Source of the DNA: Streptomyces sp. GESEQ-4
GTDB taxonomy: Bacteria > Actinomycetota > Actinomycetes > Streptomycetales > Streptomycetaceae
NCBI RefSeq assembly: GCF_017948455.1
Contig: NZ_JAFFSU010000005.1
Coordinates: 186,001-250,000 of the forward strand
DNA length: 64,000 nucleotides
Direction of reading: 5' to 3'
In this document: one piece after another, positions 36,479 through 45,100 of the stretch
How the letters are laid out: each line of letters opens with the position of its first letter
Numbering within the stretch: the stretch's first letter is position 1
Notes under the pieces: model-generated
What the model was told of the DNA's origin: nothing
The model's input: only the letters and a program-made list of their open reading frames with translations
The model's database searches: none
Made by a program: the position numbers and the translations under genes

Positions 36479-37258
36479 TCACTCCACGGGCTGGGCGTAC
36501 TGCAGATCCACTGTGCCCGAGTAGCCGGGCAGAGTCACCGCCCCGTCCTCCTCGACTTTCCAGCCGAGCCCGTACACGTTGACGTACACCATGTAGTTCT
36601 GGATCGCCGGGGACGCGGTGAGCGCCTTCTGCAGCTTCTCCGGGTCCCCGACCGCCGTGATCTTGTACGGCGGTGAGTAGACGCGGCCCTGAAGAATCAG
36701 GGTGTTGCCCACACAACGCACGGCGCTGGTGGAGATCAGCCGCTGGTCCATGACCTTGATGCCCTCGGCGCCGCCCTGCCAGAGGGCGTTCACCACGGCC
36801 TGGAGGTCCTGCTGGTGGATGACCAGGTAGTCGGGCTGCGGCTCGGGATAGCCGGGGAGCTTGGCGGTGGCGTCCGGCGGAGCGTCGTTGAGGGTGACCG
36901 TGATCGCCTCACCGGTGAGCTTCTGGGTGCCCGCGTTCTTCTCCAGGCCCGCCAGCCTGGCGTCCTCGGCCTTGCTGCTGCCGTCGTCCCGCTCGGCGAG
37001 CGCGTCGATGTCGTCCCGCAGGCCCGCGTTGGACTCATCCAGCTCGCCGTTGTTGTGGCTGCGCTCCTGAATCAGGTCGGACAGCTTCAGCAAGGAGTCA
37101 TCCGTACGGATATTGGTGCCTTTGGCAGTATTGAAACTGGTGAAGAAAATGAGCCCCGCGAGAGCGAACACACCCGCCGTGAGCACCCGCACCGGGCGGA
37201 AACGGCGTCCGCGGGCAGGGCTGGATCCCGTCCCGGGGAAGTCGGCAGAATTGCTCAA
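36479..37258 (-). CDS. DUF881 family membrane-anchored protein
   Basis: 259 residues. Short basic N-terminus, a membrane helix VLTAGVFALAGLIFFTSFNT, a coiled-coil (DESNAGLRDDIDALAERDDG region) and a globular C-terminal domain with PDYLVIHQQDLQAVVNALWQ and VGNTLILQGRVYSPPYKITA. This is the division-associated DUF881 family found next to crgA and sortases in actinomycetes. Function unclear. It probably starts the six-gene operon; ATG at 37258. Confidence 0.85.
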   Translation of the reverse strand: MSNSADFPGTGSSPARGRRFRPVRVLTAGVFALAGLIFFTSFNTAKGTNIRTDDSLLKLSDLIQERSHNNGELDESNAGLRDDIDALAERDDGSSKAEDARLAGLEKNAGTQKLTGEAITVTLNDAPPDATAKLPGYPEPQPDYLVIHQQDLQAVVNALWQGGAEGIKVMDQRLISTSAVRCVGNTLILQGRVYSPPYKITAVGDPEKLQKALTASPAIQNYMVYVNVYGLGWKVEEDGAVTLPGYSGTVDLQYAQPVE

Positions 37259-37400
37259 CGTACCCTTATCTCCTTCGGCGCCGCGGAAGCACTACGCTAA
37301 CGGACGCCCGGGGGAGCACTAAGAGTCCCCTTGTACGCAGCCCCGGAGCCCGCCCCAGTTCCCTGCGCGGCCACGCAGCGCATCGACAGGAGAGACCCTC

Positions 37401-37655
37401 GTGCCGAAGTCACGTATCCGCAAGAAGGCCGACTACACGCCGCCGCCGGCGAAGCAGGCGACCTCCATCAAGCTCACCAGCCGCACCTGGGTCGCGCCCG
37501 TCATGCTGGCCATGTTCCTCCTCGGCCTGGCATGGATCGTGGTGTTCTACGTCACCGACGGCTCGCTGCCCATCGACAGTCTCGACAACTGGAACATCGT
37601 CGTGGGCTTCGGCTTCATCGCCGCGGGATTCGGTGTTTCGACCCAGTGGAAGTAG
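37401..37655 (+). CDS. crgA: Cell division protein CrgA
   Basis: 84 residues. Two membrane helices ([18 protein letters not shown] and [16 protein letters not shown]) and the typical N-terminus [18 protein letters not shown] (GTG start). CrgA coordinates division at the septum; in Streptomyces overproduction blocks sporulation septation by inhibiting FtsZ-ring formation, and in mycobacteria it recruits PBPs. Divergent from DUF881 over a 142-bp region. It is followed by a cluster of DnaA boxes. Confidence 0.95.
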   Translation: MPKSRIRKKADYTPPPAKQATSIKLTSRTWVAPVMLAMFLLGLAWIVVFYVTDGSLPIDSLDNWNIVVGFGFIAAGFGVSTQWK

Positions 37656-37702
37656 CGGCCACGGGCCGGTGAACACAGTTCTGCCCAGGGCTATCCGCTG
37701 AG

Positions 37703-37903
37703 TTATCCACAGCGTCGTCCACAGTGTGGAAAGAACGACGATCTGTGGATAACCCATCGAGTGTTGACGCCGGTGTGACAGACCTACCGGCAACCGAAAG
37801 CACGTTCGCCCCCTGTGCCTGACCTGCGGAAACGCAGCTCGGGCACAGGGGGCGCAGCCATTCCCGCACAGCGTGCACTAGATCCGCCACAGACTGTGGA
37901 CAA
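37703..37903. promoter_or_regulatory. DnaA-box cluster downstream of crgA
   Basis: Five boxes in 200 bp: TTATCCACA (37703-37711), TCGTCCACA (37715-37723), TGTGGAAAG (37725-37733), TGTGGATAA (37744-37752), TGTGGACAA (37895-37903). The first four are within 50 bp and alternate in orientation. They lie in the otherwise empty region between crgA and the rhomboid gene, about 18 kb from oriC. A DnaA-titrating cluster near oriC is known in Streptomyces, and this may be it. Confidence 0.65.
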
Positions 37904-37913
37904 CGCTGGGGAT

Positions 37914-38816
37914 TCAAGTGAGCTGGGCAGTCCTCAACAGAGTCACTCCGACGATCACGACCAGCAGCAGCACACAGCTGCCGTACTGGACGAGGTTCCG
38001 CCGCTCGCGGGGGGCGTGGACCATGGCGTAGCCGATCAGGAGGCCGCCGACGAGCCCGCCGATGTGGGCCTGCCAGGCGATGCTGCTCCAGCCGAAGGTG
38101 AAGATCAGGTTGATCACCAGGAGGGCGATGATCGGCCGCATGTCGTAGTTCAGGCGGCGGACGAGGACGGCGGTGGCGCCGAAGAGGCCGAAGATGGCGC
38201 CGGATGCGCCGAGCGAGGCCGTGGTCGGGGACTCGAGCAGATAGGTCAGGGCGCTGCCCGCCAGGCCCGAGACCAGGTAGAGGGAGATGTAGCGGGCTCG
38301 GCCGAGGGCGGCTTCGAGGGGGCCGCCGAGCCACCACAGGCTGAGCATGTTGAAGGCGATGTGCCAGATTTCCTCGTGCGTGAACATCGAGGTGAACAGG
38401 CGGTACCACTCGCCTGCCGCGACGCCTTCGGTGGGCGTGAAGGGGGCCGGGGGCCATTCGCCGATGAGGAACAGGTCGCCCAGGAGCGTCGACGATGACT
38501 GGACGGCGATGAAGACCGCGAGGTTGATCCCGATGAGGATCTTGGTGAGCAGTCGGGGGTCGGCAGTGACCGTGCCGCCGGCGATGGTGCGGGGCCGGGA
38601 CGCGGTGGGCGAGACGCCGGTGCCGGTGCCTTCGCGGACGCAGTTGGGGCATTGGAAGCCGACTGAGGCGCTGACCATGCACTCGGGGCAGATGGGGCGC
38701 TCGCAGCGGGTGCAGCGCACGCCGGTCTCGCGGTCCGGGTGCCGGTAGCAGACAGGTGCGCTCTGCGCGGGGCCCTGGTCCTCTGGGCCCTGTGGGCTGC
38801 CTGGCGCCTGGTCCAT
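37914..38816 (-). CDS. Rhomboid family intramembrane serine protease
   Basis: 300 residues. N-terminal zinc-binding B-box-like part with CYRHPDRETGVRCTRC and CPNC, then six or more membrane helices. The catalytic Ser is in GASGAIFGLFG, the His in WQAHIGGLVGG, and TSMFTHEEIWHIAFNML matches the conserved HxxxN region. It cleaves membrane-spanning substrates within the bilayer; substrate unknown. ATG at 38816 has GAGGGGATCCC before it, so the longer open frame is rejected. Codes leftward, convergent with crgA. Confidence 0.9.
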   Translation of the reverse strand: MDQAPGSPQGPEDQGPAQSAPVCYRHPDRETGVRCTRCERPICPECMVSASVGFQCPNCVREGTGTGVSPTASRPRTIAGGTVTADPRLLTKILIGINLAVFIAVQSSSTLLGDLFLIGEWPPAPFTPTEGVAAGEWYRLFTSMFTHEEIWHIAFNMLSLWWLGGPLEAALGRARYISLYLVSGLAGSALTYLLESPTTASLGASGAIFGLFGATAVLVRRLNYDMRPIIALLVINLIFTFGWSSIAWQAHIGGLVGGLLIGYAMVHAPRERRNLVQYGSCVLLLVVIVGVTLLRTAQLT

Positions 38817-38847
38817 GGGATCCCCTCGTCTCGTACGCAGCTGAACC

Positions 38848-38890
38848 GCCCCGCCCATCCTTACGGATGAGCGGGGCGTTTGGTTCCCTG
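38848..38890. terminator. Hairpin between rhomboid and cyclophilin genes
   Basis: CGCCCCGCCCATCC stem against GGATGAGCGGGGCG, followed by TTTGGTT. It probably terminates the cyclophilin transcript (minus strand) ahead of the rhomboid gene. Confidence 0.65.
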
Positions 38891-38926
38891 CGGGAGGTAC
38901 CGGGCCCTTCGGACCCGGGCTCTGTC

Positions 38927-39460
38927 CTAGCCTTCGCGGGTCTCGACGACGACCGACTCGATGACGACGTCGTTGACCGGGCGGTCGGTGCGCGGGTTGG
39001 TCTGCGCGGACACGATGGCGTCGATGACCTTCTGGCTCGCACCGTCGATGACTTCGCCGAAGATGGTGTGCTTGCGGTTCAGCCAGGTCGTCGGGGCGAC
39101 CGTGATGAAGAACTGCGAGCCGTTGGTGCCCGGACCGGCGTTGGCCATGGCCAGGAGGTAGGGCTTGTCGAAGGAGAGGTCCGGGTGGAACTCGTCCTCG
39201 AACTGGTACCCGGGTCCACCGGTGCCGTTGCCCAGCGGGTCACCGCCCTGGATCATGAAGCCGCTGATCACCCGGTGGAAGACCGTGCCGTCGTAGAGCT
39301 TGTTGGTGGACCGCTCGCCGGTGGCGGGATTGGTCCATTCACGCTCGCCCTTGGCGAGCTCGACAAAGTTCTGGACCGTCTTGGGCGCGTGGTTCGGCAG
39401 GAGCCGGACTTCGATGTCGCCGTTGTTGGTCTTCAGGGTGGCGTAGAGCTGCTCAGCCAC
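38927..39460 (-). CDS. ppiA: Peptidyl-prolyl cis-trans isomerase, cyclophilin type
   Basis: 177 residues, no signal peptide, so cytoplasmic. Cyclophilin motifs: FHRVISGFMIQGGDPLGNG, MANAGPGTNGSQFFIT, and WLNRKHTIFGEV. Catalyses prolyl isomerisation in protein folding. GTG at 39460 follows GGAAGGCAGATC, giving VAEQLYATLKTNNGD; the longer open frame has no ribosome binding site. Confidence 0.94.
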   Translation of the reverse strand: MAEQLYATLKTNNGDIEVRLLPNHAPKTVQNFVELAKGEREWTNPATGERSTNKLYDGTVFHRVISGFMIQGGDPLGNGTGGPGYQFEDEFHPDLSFDKPYLLAMANAGPGTNGSQFFITVAPTTWLNRKHTIFGEVIDGASQKVIDAIVSAQTNPRTDRPVNDVVIESVVVETREG

Positions 39461-39779
39461 GATCTGCCTTCCGTTGTCTTCCTGTGACCCCCTGATCCTC
39501 GCATGGTCCACGCCGTACGTCGCCCGTCGCCCGGTTCCGCACCGGTTTGCCTGCGTGTCGCTGGGGAGAAATCCGGGCGAGTGGCCTCGGGGCGGGGGCG
39601 CGAAGCGGCGATCCGTGGCATTGTCGACGACAAGCTCCTGTTGCCCCGTATTCATCCGCTATTGCACTTGATTCATGACCCGGATGCCCGCCCTCACATG
39701 CTCAAGGGCTGCCTTGCAGGCATGATCCGTAAAAGGGTGGATAGCCGAAATACCGTACGCCACCGAGGAGGAGGATCCC
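39461..39779. other. Divergent intergenic region, no clear content
   Basis: 319 bp between divergent ppiA and the DUF5324 gene. It must hold two promoters. A TAAA-N10-GCCGAAAT sequence near 39730-39751 resembles a WhiG promoter but with wrong spacing. Nothing else supported. Confidence 0.4.
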
Positions 39780-40481
39780 GTGACCCGCATCGACAGCGTG
39801 CGCGCCGCGACCGGCTCGGCGAAGGACAGCGTGCTGCACGCCGCGGAAGTGGTGGCGCCCTACGCCGACACGGCCAAGGACAGGGCCACGCACTATGCGC
39901 ACGAGGCACGCGTACGGCTCGCGCCGAAGGTGTCGCTGGCCGCCGAGCAGGCGCGCGCTCAGTACGGCACGCATGTCGTGCCGCGTCTGGAGCAGGCCCG
40001 CACCCATGTACCGCCGAAGGTCGACCATGCCGCCCATGAGGCCGCCGTCCGCACCCGCAAGGCCGCTCGGCAGGCCGCCGACTACTCCAAGCCGCGGCTT
40101 GAGCAGGCGGTGGCTGCGGCCGCGCCCGTCAAGGACGAGGCCGCTGCCCGGAGTGCCGCCGCGTTGGCTGCACTACGCAGCCATGTCTCGGCCAAGGACA
40201 TCCAGAAGTTGGCCCGTCGGCACGAGCGGCGTGCTCGAGTCGGCCGGGTCGCCAAGGCGCTGGCGGTTCTCGGCGTGTTGGCGGGCGGTGCTTTCGCCGC
40301 CTGGAAGTGGTGGGACAAGCAGGCCAACCCGGACTGGCTGGTCGAGCCGCCCGCCGCGACGGAGGTGCCCGAGGGTGGCCGGCTGACCTCGGTGGACGGC
40401 AGCGGTCAGGACGTGCTCGATCCCGAGGTGCAGGCCAAGGAGGCTGAGGAGGAGGCCGCCAAGCGCGACGAAGGTCGGTGA
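39780..40481 (+). CDS. DUF5324 family membrane-associated protein
   Basis: 233 residues. Long helical N-terminal two thirds rich in Ala, His, Arg and Glu with repeating APYADTAKDRATHYAHEAR-like blocks, reminiscent of LEA or apolipoprotein-type amphipathic helices. A short hydrophobic helix (AKALAVLGVLAGGAFAAWKW) follows at about residues 155-175, and the C-terminal tail is acidic. Family members are Streptomyces-specific and uncharacterised. GTG at 39780 has GAGGAGGAGGATCCC before it. A terminator hairpin and a parS-like site follow. Confidence 0.8.
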   Translation: MTRIDSVRAATGSAKDSVLHAAEVVAPYADTAKDRATHYAHEARVRLAPKVSLAAEQARAQYGTHVVPRLEQARTHVPPKVDHAAHEAAVRTRKAARQAADYSKPRLEQAVAAAAPVKDEAAARSAAALAALRSHVSAKDIQKLARRHERRARVGRVAKALAVLGVLAGGAFAAWKWWDKQANPDWLVEPPAATEVPEGGRLTSVDGSGQDVLDPEVQAKEAEEEAAKRDEGR

Positions 40482-40510
40482 GCGTTCCGGCCGGTCGCGC
40501 CAACTGTGCG

Positions 40511-40544
40511 GTGGGGCGGGAGACTTGAGGGTCTCCCGCCCCAC
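40511..40544. terminator. Strong hairpin after the DUF5324 gene
   Basis: 14-bp stem GTGGGGCGGGAGAC / GTCTCCCGCCCCAC with a 6-nt loop TTGAGG. Confidence 0.8.
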
Positions 40545-40550
40545 TGTGAT

Positions 40551-40564
40551 GTTTCACGTGGAAC
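40551..40564. other. parS-like site
   Basis: GTTTCACGTGGAAC, one base from the palindromic parS consensus. Intergenic, 6 bp after the DUF5324 terminator. Confidence 0.6.
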
Positions 40565-40823
40565 ATGCGTCGAGCCCGGGCACGTGTTTACACACGCCGC
40601 TCCCGATGACGTTTGCAACGGCCCGGTTGTGCAGGTTCGGCACAGACTTCCTTAACGGAACGTATTCCTCTGGCTACCTGGAACCGTTCCCACCAGCTCA
40701 CACGGCCTGCACGCCGGAGCGCGCTCCCTCATACGCCGTCGGTCACGGTCGGCGACCACTGTGCCGCCCTCGCCGGCCCCATCTGTTTGCGCAAAGAACT
40801 GCAACGCCATCGGACCGCCCCAC

Positions 40824-40837
40824 GTGACGCACGTCAC
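40824..40837. promoter_or_regulatory. Candidate Crp site
   Basis: GTGACGCACGTCAC is a perfect inverted repeat fitting the Streptomyces Crp consensus GTG-N6-GNCAC. It stands in a 298-bp non-coding stretch (40565-40862) that shows no other content, and its distance to any start is large. Confidence 0.35.
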
Positions 40838-40862
40838 CCCTGGAAACGGGCCCAACAAAAGA

Positions 40863-40895
40863 ACCGGCCAGGCGCCGCTGAGGCACCTGGCCGGT
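40863..40895. terminator. Terminator of tRNA-Ala
   Basis: Stem ACCGGCCAGG / CCTGGCCGGT, directly after the 3' end of tRNA-Ala on the minus strand. Confidence 0.7.
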
Positions 40896-40903
40896 CCGAG
40901 GTG

Positions 40904-40976
40904 TGGAGCCTAGGGGAGTCGAACCCCTGACATCTGCCATGCAAAGACAGCGCTCTACCAACTGAGCTAAGGCCCC
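40904..40976 (-). tRNA. tRNA-Ala (anticodon TGC)
   Basis: 73-nt cloverleaf on the minus strand: acceptor GGGGCCT/GGCTCC with discriminator A, D arm AGCTCAGTTGGTAGAGC, anticodon loop CTTTGCATG with TGC, TpsiC arm AGGGGTTCGACTCCCCT. CCA is not encoded. A wobble G-T in the acceptor stem is seen. Confidence 0.95.
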
Positions 40977-41158
40977 GGAAGATGAGCGTCCGACCGGAAG
41001 AACCACATACCGGCGGGCGCCGCAGACCAGAGTACCGGGTCGCCCCCCGTATCTCGCAAAAAGATTGGGGGTCCCGATGGACCGCCACTCTCCGTAAGAT
41101 GCTCGGCGTGGTTCGCGACAGCGAACCGCCGTTTTGGGGAAAGCGATGGGGAGACGCA

Positions 41159-41707
41159 ATGGACGCCGCACAGCAGGAAGCCACCGCAAGAGCGCGGGAA
41201 CTGCAGCGGAACTGGTACGGGGAGCCGTTGGGGGCGCTCTTCCGTAAGCTGATAGACGATCTTGGTCTCAACCAGGCTCGTCTCGCGGGGGTACTGGGCC
41301 TGTCCGCACCGATGCTGTCGCAGCTGATGAGCGGCCAGCGGGCGAAGATCGGCAATCCCGCCGTGGTCCAGCGGGTGCAGCTGTTGCAGGATCTGGCGGG
41401 GCAGGTCGCGGACGGCAGCGTGAGTGCGGCCGAGGCGACCGAGCGCATGGAAGAGATCAAGAAGTCGCAGGGGGGCTCGGTGCTCAGCAACACCACGACC
41501 ACGACCAGCAGTTCGGGGGCGCCCACGGTCAAGCGGGTGGTCCGCGAGATCCAGTCGCTGCTGCGCTCGGTGGCAGCGGCGGGAGACATCATCGAGGCGG
41601 CGGACACCCTCGCCCCGACCCACCCGGAACTGGCAGAGTTCCTCCGGGTGTACGGCGCGGGCCGCACCTCTGACGCGGTCGCGCACTACCAGTCCCACCA
41701 GAGCTGA
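41159..41707 (+). CDS. XRE-type helix-turn-helix DNA-binding protein
   Basis: 182 residues. N-terminal HTH: LIDDLGLNQARLAGVLGLSA followed by PMLSQLMSGQRAKIG. The middle is a Ser/Thr/Gly-rich linker (SNTTTTTSSSGAP), and the C-terminal part is a helical segment with VREIQSLLRSVAAAGDIIEA and HPELAEFLRVYGAGR. Highly conserved in Streptomyces close to oriC, but the targets are unknown. ATG at 41159 follows GGGGAGACGCA. An open frame from 40982 overlaps the tRNA-Ala end and is not used. The second Ser/Thr kinase gene follows after 193 bp. Confidence 0.8.
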   Translation: MDAAQQEATARARELQRNWYGEPLGALFRKLIDDLGLNQARLAGVLGLSAPMLSQLMSGQRAKIGNPAVVQRVQLLQDLAGQVADGSVSAAEATERMEEIKKSQGGSVLSNTTTTTSSSGAPTVKRVVREIQSLLRSVAAAGDIIEAADTLAPTHPELAEFLRVYGAGRTSDAVAHYQSHQS

Positions 41708-41900
41708 ACCGGCGCCCCGGTCACCGAAGGGGGTTCGGTAGCCGGGTCGACGGCCGAGGAGTCAGCGCAAGGGTTCGTGGAACACGGGGGGCCGCGATCC
41801 ACGGGGGTATCGCTCATCGCACAGGGGGCGGCAGGAGTCGTGTCGCTCATCGAGGGGGAAGCAAGGGGGACAGGCTGAGGGGGAGGAGCGACGCACAGCC

Positions 41901-43487
41901 ATGGGTGAGGTCTTCGCCGGCCGGTATGAACTGGCCGACCCGATCGGACGCGGCGGCGTGGGCGCTGTGTGGCGTGCCTGGGATCACCGCAGGCGCCGCT
42001 ATGTCGCCGCCAAGGTGCTGCAACAGAGCGACGCGCACTCGCTGTTGCGCTTCGTGCGGGAGCAGGCGTTGCGGATCGATCACCCTCATGTGCTCGCGCC
42101 GGCCAGCTGGGCCGCTGACGACGACAAGGTCCTGTTCACCATGGATCTGGTCGCCGGCGGTTCGCTGGTCCATCTGATCGGGGACTACGGTCCCCTGCCG
42201 GCGCCCTTCGTCTGCACCCTGCTCGACCAGCTCCTGTCGGGGCTGGCCGCGGTGCACGCGGAGAACGTCGTGCACCGCGACATCAAGCCCGCCAACGTCC
42301 TGTTGGAGGCCACCGGCACGGGCAGGCCGCGGCTGCGGCTGTCCGACTTCGGTATCGCCATGCGCCTGGGCGAGCCGCGGTTGACGGAGACCAATCTCGT
42401 GGTGGGCACGCCCGGTTATCTGGCGCCCGAGCAGATGATGGGCGCGGAGCCGGACTTCGCCGCGGACCTGTTCGCCGTAGGGCTGGTGGCGCTGTATCTG
42501 CTGGAGGGTGCCAAGCCGGATGCCAAGGCCCTCATCCAGTACTTCGCGGAGCACGGGACTCCGGGGGCGCCGAAGGGCATTCCCGAGCCGCTGTGGCAGG
42601 TCGTGGCCACGCTGCTGCAGCCGGATCCACAGGCGCGCTTCCGCACGGCCACGGGGGCGCGCAAGGCCCTCGCCTCGGCCGCGGAGCTCCTTCCGGAGGG
42701 CGGCCCGGACGACGAACTGATCGAGATCTTCGACCAAATCGGCCCGCTTCCCCCGGGGTTCGGCCCCGAAGGCCCACTCAAGCCGGCAAGGGGAGTGGAG
42801 CCGGCCAGGGGCGGGCCGGGCTCGGCTGCCGAGCGGGGCGAAACGGGCTACGTGCCGGACGGCTCTGATACGGACTCCGGGCCGCACAGCTCCGGCACGG
42901 GTTCTGGTCCGACCGACGCGGACGCAGCCGTCGTACGGGGTGATCTGCGGCAGGAGACCGATGCGCGGCAGCCGACGGGGTCGCAGCCGCCCAGCATGTC
43001 GGACACCGGCAGCTTCCATCTGCCGCCCCCTCAGCCCACCGGCGCCTCCCCTCGGCCGCAGCAGGTGGATGCCCAAGCCCAGCGGCGCCCCCAGCACCAG
43101 CCACAAGCGCAAGCTCAGCCGCAGCCACAACTGCACCAGCACCCGCATTCGCAGCCCTCGCCACCCCAGGGCAGCCACCACAGCCCCGCCCCCTTCTCCC
43201 CCTACGACTCCACGCATGTCCTGTCCTCCCCCCAGCCGCCCACGCCGCCGCGCCACTCCCCTCAGGCCCTGACACCGGCATCGCATCACCGCGCCGATGC
43301 CTCTACTGCTTCGTACACCGCTCAGGACCCGCAGGTTCCACCTTCCGCGCAGGCAATTTCGCAGCCGCGCCACCGGGCAGCGCGCCGACCCCGCCGTCCC
43401 GGCCCGCCGGCGAAGGTGGCCGTCCCGCTGCTGCTGCTCGCGCTGGCCTGTTACGCGGTGGGGTTCTGGGCGCTGACCCGCATCTGA
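41901..43487 (+). CDS. Ser/Thr protein kinase with single C-terminal membrane helix
   Basis: 528 residues. Kinase domain at residues 1-275: GRGGVGAVWRAWD, AAKVLQ, HRDIKPANVLL, SDFGIAMRLGE and a VVGTPGYLAPEQM activation end. Then a long Pro/Gln/His-rich low-complexity part (about residues 290-500), and a C-terminal hydrophobic tail anchor (VPLLLLALACYAVGFWAL). No PASTA or other sensor domain, so input is unclear. Both kinases in the window are membrane-bound, this one facing the cytoplasm only. ATG at 41901. Convergent with a secreted protein gene. Confidence 0.9.
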   Translation: MGEVFAGRYELADPIGRGGVGAVWRAWDHRRRRYVAAKVLQQSDAHSLLRFVREQALRIDHPHVLAPASWAADDDKVLFTMDLVAGGSLVHLIGDYGPLPAPFVCTLLDQLLSGLAAVHAENVVHRDIKPANVLLEATGTGRPRLRLSDFGIAMRLGEPRLTETNLVVGTPGYLAPEQMMGAEPDFAADLFAVGLVALYLLEGAKPDAKALIQYFAEHGTPGAPKGIPEPLWQVVATLLQPDPQARFRTATGARKALASAAELLPEGGPDDELIEIFDQIGPLPPGFGPEGPLKPARGVEPARGGPGSAAERGETGYVPDGSDTDSGPHSSGTGSGPTDADAAVVRGDLRQETDARQPTGSQPPSMSDTGSFHLPPPQPTGASPRPQQVDAQAQRRPQHQPQAQAQPQPQLHQHPHSQPSPPQGSHHSPAPFSPYDSTHVLSSPQPPTPPRHSPQALTPASHHRADASTASYTAQDPQVPPSAQAISQPRHRAARRPRRPGPPAKVAVPLLLLALACYAVGFWALTRI

Positions 43488-43512
43488 GCCCCGGCCCGCA
43501 GGCACAGCCGCT

Positions 43513-44886
43513 CTACCAGGCCCCGGCCCGCCTCCGCGCCACGAGCGTCCACACCCCGAGCACCGCCACCAGCACCGTGCCCGCGCCGATCCCGCCCACG
43601 GCGATCACCGTCATCGCGGCGTCGCCGCTCCCGGATACCCCGGAGCCGCCCCCGATGACGGCCTCCTGGCCCTGGGCCGTGACGTCGAAAAGGCTTGGTG
43701 GCTCGGCTTTCCCCGCATAACCGGGCTCGGCCTCGGCCGCACCGCTGACACGGATCCGCAGGGTCAGTCCGAAGGGCCCGTCGCCGAACTGTTCGGCCAC
43801 CTGCTCCGCGAGATGGACGACGAGGTAGTACGAGCCCGCGAACCGCATGCCGCTGACCGGGTCGGAGCGACCGGCATAGCGGTTGACGTAGGCGACCGGC
43901 GGCAGCGGATCGATCGACTCCGCCTTCTGGCTGCCGTTGTAGTGCAGGCTGACGTCGTCGACATGGGCGCGGACGGGGTTGTAGAGGGACATGTCCAGGG
44001 CGGCGGCCACGAGGCTGCCGTCGCCGCTCGTACTGCCCAACTCGGCGGTGGCGTAGAGCTGCTGTCCCCAGTCGACCGGCACCTTGTAGAAGAGGGTCTG
44101 CCCGGGCCGCAGGTCGTCGCGCCAGACGCCTTGACCGATGGATGCGGCCCGGGTGAATCCACCGCCGCCGTCGCGGTCCTCGGCCTCGCTCAGCAGCGGT
44201 GAGGGCGAGGCGGAGTTCCAGTCCTTGGGTGCTTCGGTCTCGGTCGCATCGGTCTGCCTCAGCCGTGGTTCCGAGACGGGAGCCAGCTCCAGGTCCCAGG
44301 CGTCGGGTGAGGAACCGCTCCGGTCGACGCGCTCGATGACCACGTAGTAGGTGCCCACGCCTTCGCAGGAGGAGGCGCTCGTGGCGGCCTCACGCTCTGC
44401 CCAGGCGGCGATCGGGTGCGGGCTGCGACTTCCGAAGGTGGCGGTGTCGTACGAACAGGAGCGGCCGTTGGCGTCCTGCACCGACACCTTGAGACTGTCG
44501 GTGGGGGTCACTGTGGTGCCCGCGCGCGGGACGGCGGTCACGGAGACGTACACGTCCGACGTGGCGTCGAGTTCGAGGCGGTAGAAGAGCTTGCCGCCCT
44601 GGGGGAGGGAACTGCGGTACGTCGTGGCCACGTCCAGCCGGTCGGCCTCCGTGGTGACTGCCGCCCCCTCGACGGACCGGGCGTCCTCGTCGAAGGCGTA
44701 CGAGCCGGGCGCCCCGAAGGCATTGGAGCCGGGCGTCGCCCCTGCGGCGAGCGCCGCGCCCCCCGGCAGAACCGTCACCGCGCACAGGACGGCTGCCACG
44801 ACAGCCACGCGCGCGTACCGCGGCGGACAGGGTCGACGACCGGGCCATCCCCTCGCACGCCCCCACGTCGTACGCCGCCGCCCCAT
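43513..44886 (-). CDS. Secreted, membrane-anchored protein of unknown function
   Basis: About 457 residues. Arg-rich N-terminus then a signal sequence (ARVAVVAAVLCAVTVLPGGA) and a long extracytoplasmic domain with two related halves: KLFYRLELDATSDVYVSVTA and TLFYKVPVDWGQQLYATAEL look like paralogous beta-sandwich modules. A C-terminal membrane helix (AVGGIGAGTVLVAVLGVWTL) and RRRAGAW form a stop-transfer end. A sortase signal of LAXTG type is absent. ATG at 44886 is preceded by GAGGGGTGGCGTGTC. Convergent with the kinase above. No function recognised. Confidence 0.7.
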   Translation of the reverse strand: MGRRRTTWGRARGWPGRRPCPPRYARVAVVAAVLCAVTVLPGGAALAAGATPGSNAFGAPGSYAFDEDARSVEGAAVTTEADRLDVATTYRSSLPQGGKLFYRLELDATSDVYVSVTAVPRAGTTVTPTDSLKVSVQDANGRSCSYDTATFGSRSPHPIAAWAEREAATSASSCEGVGTYYVVIERVDRSGSSPDAWDLELAPVSEPRLRQTDATETEAPKDWNSASPSPLLSEAEDRDGGGGFTRAASIGQGVWRDDLRPGQTLFYKVPVDWGQQLYATAELGSTSGDGSLVAAALDMSLYNPVRAHVDDVSLHYNGSQKAESIDPLPPVAYVNRYAGRSDPVSGMRFAGSYYLVVHLAEQVAEQFGDGPFGLTLRIRVSGAAEAEPGYAGKAEPPSLFDVTAQGQEAVIGGGSGVSGSGDAAMTVIAVGGIGAGTVLVAVLGVWTLVARRRAGAW

Positions 44887-45050
44887 GACACGCCACCCCT
44901 CGTCGTCGCCGGACCCGGGACCGTGGCCCATCCTGCCCCGCTCGGGGGTATGTCATCCGCGCAATCCGTACGAGCGGCCGAAACGCCCGCCTCGAAGGCA
45001 CCTGGTGGCACATCGCATCCCCTCACACATCCGGGGATGTCCCGCAACAC

Positions 45051-45081
45051 AAAACCCCGACCGCTCGGCGGCCGGGGTTTT
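45051..45081. terminator. Hairpin after DLW-39 gene
   Basis: AAAACCCCGACCG stem with CGGCCGGGGTTTT (one mismatch), with T-runs on both sides. Confidence 0.8.
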
Positions 45082-45100
45082 CAGAATCCGATGTCGATAC

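Noticed and set aside
39730-39751. WhiG-like promoter TAAA then GCCGAAAT before the DUF5324 gene
   Set aside because: Spacing is 10 bp instead of about 15 and the second box has mismatches.
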